From positions 5,001-69,000 of the forward strand of contig CACIWQ010000004.1 in assembly GCA_902590395.1 (NCBI GenBank): a stretch of 64,000 nt of DNA, given 5' to 3'. Positions 62,380 through 64,000 of this stretch are shown here, one piece after another (the stretch's first letter is position 1; each line of letters starts with the position of its first letter). The position numbers were made by a program, and so were the translations under genes. The DNA comes from an uncultured Pelagibacteraceae bacterium. GTDB taxonomy: Bacteria > Pseudomonadota > Alphaproteobacteria > Pelagibacterales > Pelagibacteraceae. The notes under the pieces are model-generated. The model ran no database searches and had not been told where the DNA came from. It was given only the letters and a program-made list of their open reading frames with translations.

Positions 62380-63042
62380 CTATTTAGTCGGGTCTGGAAC
62401 TTTACGCAAATAAGGTTTTAAAGCCTTCCATCCTTTTGGATATAGCTTTTTAGCCTCTTCATCTTTAACAGCAGGAACAATAATCACATCTTCACCTTTT
62501 TTCCAATTTGCTGGAGTAGCAACCTTGTGCTTTGCTGTCATTTGCATCGAATCTATAGCTCTTAATATTTCTAAAAAATTTCTACCAGTTGCCATTGGGT
62601 AAGTTAAAAATAACCCAATTCTTTTGTCCGGCCTGATAACAAAAACAGTTCTAACGGTTTGATTGTCTACCGCTGTACGTCCCATTGAAGTAACTCCAGC
62701 ATCGCCTTCAAGCATATTATAAAGTTTTGCAACTTCAAGATTTTCGTCTGCGATAATAGGATAATCAGGTTTGATCCCAGTTACATCTTTAATATCGTCT
62801 AGCCATTTTTTATGATCAGAAACTGGATCAACACTTAGTCCAATAACTTTCACATCTCTTTGTTCAAATTGACCTTTCATGCCACCTAATGCTCCTAATT
62901 CAGTTGTGCAAACCGGTGTAAAATCTTTTGGATGTGAAAATAATACTCCCCAGCTAGTACCCAACCACTCGTGAAAAGATATATCTCCTACAGTAGTTTT
63001 CGCTTTAAAATCTGGTGCCAAACTATTTATTTTTAATGTCAT
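62380..63042 (-). CDS. 1-Cys peroxiredoxin (Prx6/AhpC-TSA)
   Basis: 220 aa; HPKDFTPVCTTELGALG. Confidence 0.93.
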   Translation of the reverse strand: MTLKINSLAPDFKAKTTVGDISFHEWLGTSWGVLFSHPKDFTPVCTTELGALGGMKGQFEQRDVKVIGLSVDPVSDHKKWLDDIKDVTGIKPDYPIIADENLEVAKLYNMLEGDAGVTSMGRTAVDNQTVRTVFVIRPDKRIGLFLTYPMATGRNFLEILRAIDSMQMTAKHKVATPANWKKGEDVIIVPAVKDEEAKKLYPKGWKALKPYLRKVPDPTK

Positions 63043-63128
63043 AATTTTTCCCTCTTTTAATATTTTTAAAAAATACTTATAAGCAAGATTGATTTGCTAT
63101 GCAACTTTTTATAAATTTTTAAAGAAAT

Positions 63129-63830
63129 ATGATTTTTAAACAATTATTTGACAAAAAGTCTTCAACCTACACGTACATAATTTCGAGCGGAAAAGGTAGA
63201 GAAGCTCTAATAATCGATCCAGTAATTGAACATACAGAAAAATATTTAAATTTATTAAAAGAATTAGATTTAAAACTTGTAAAAGTTATAGACACGCATA
63301 TTCACGCTGATCATATTTCTGGTTTAAATGAACTAGCTAAACAAACAAGTTGTTCAAAAATTATGGGTGAGCGTTCAACTTCAGAAGTTTTGGATATTAA
63401 AGTAAAGGATAATGAAAAAATTAAAATTGAAAATATAGAATTAAAATCGATTTATACCCCAGGCCATACAGATTGCTCCTATAGTTTTTTTATGAACGAC
63501 AGAGTTTTTACTGGAGACACTTTGTTGATAAATGGTACTGGAAGAACTGATTTTCAGAATGGTAGTTCCTATGATGCGTATGATTCTTTATTTAAAAAAT
63601 TGCTAAAGTTACCGGAAAAAACTTTGGTATATCCCGCGCATGATTATAATGGAAAAACACATTCAACAATAGAAAATGAAAAAAATAATAACCCAAGACT
63701 TCAAGTTAAGTCAGCAGAAGAATATGCTGACGTAATGAGTAATTTAAAATTATCAAATCCAAAAATGATGGATATTGCAGTTCCTGCTAACAAAAAAGGA
63801 ATTACACTTCAAGATTTAGAAAATAGATGA
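63129..63830 (+). CDS. Metallo-beta-lactamase-fold hydrolase (persulfide dioxygenase/ETHE1-like)
   Basis: 233 aa; DTHIHADHISG, TPGHTDCSYSF, FTGDTLLINGTGRTDFQ, VYPAHDY. Confidence 0.88.
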   Translation: MIFKQLFDKKSSTYTYIISSGKGREALIIDPVIEHTEKYLNLLKELDLKLVKVIDTHIHADHISGLNELAKQTSCSKIMGERSTSEVLDIKVKDNEKIKIENIELKSIYTPGHTDCSYSFFMNDRVFTGDTLLINGTGRTDFQNGSSYDAYDSLFKKLLKLPEKTLVYPAHDYNGKTHSTIENEKNNNPRLQVKSAEEYADVMSNLKLSNPKMMDIAVPANKKGITLQDLENR

Positions 63831-63831
63831 T

Positions 63832-64000
63832 TTAAGCTACAACTTTAATGTTACTTAAAAGTAAAAGTTCTTTTTTTAAAAATTCAGCTATTGATTTCAT
63901 CCCTTTAATTTTAGAATCTTTTTCTGCCACAGAATTGTAGTTTGTATTTGTATTTACGTCGTAAGTGTAAATCGTGCCTTTTTTATCTACAATGTATTCG
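63832..64000 (-). CDS. C-terminus (partial) of an ATP-grasp/RimK-like ligase
   Basis: Reverse complement ends EYIVDKKGTIYTYDVNTNTNYNSVAEKDSKIKGMKSIAEFLKKELLLLSNIKVVA*; runs off the window. Confidence 0.5.
   Translation of the reverse strand, partial: EYIVDKKGTIYTYDVNTNTNYNSVAEKDSKIKGMKSIAEFLKKELLLLSNIKVVA

Overview
AT-rich 64 kb window that reads as an alphaproteobacterium of the SAR11/Pelagibacterales type. This is inferred from composition, a 5S rRNA with no adjacent 16S/23S, a permuted two-piece tmRNA, and gene content. Positions 1-22.5 kb and 25.8-38.7 kb are two surface-glycan (hypervariable-type) blocks. They are separated by a conserved node: pntA1-pntA2-pntB, rpmJ, 5S rRNA and tRNA-Val(GAC). 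From the tmRNA (39.5 kb) onward the window is mostly core: thyX, mrp, hflKC, degP, miaA, ilvB-ilvN-ilvC-leuA, mreBCD-mrdA-rodA, msrB, Prx. The most interesting signal is a perfect 17-bp palindrome, TGTTCA-N5-TGAACA. It occurs five times (96, 4240, 8521, 11524, 42201), always intergenic. One copy lies 12 bp upstream of a small MarR/EPS-type winged-helix regulator. The others sit in front of nonulosonate, phosphonate (PEP mutase-phosphonopyruvate decarboxylase-Fe-ADH), CDP-alcohol phosphotransferase/CDP-hexose-LicD, and a remote 2-AEP-transaminase + cytidylyltransferase pair about 30 kb away. I read this as one regulon building a phosphonate-modified, CMP/CDP-activated surface glycan or lipid. 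A separate 2.5-kb stretch (57.67-60.18 kb) carries seven homopolymer frameshifts in four consecutive genes and is probably a sequence-quality problem. All family calls come from reading protein motifs; no database search was run.
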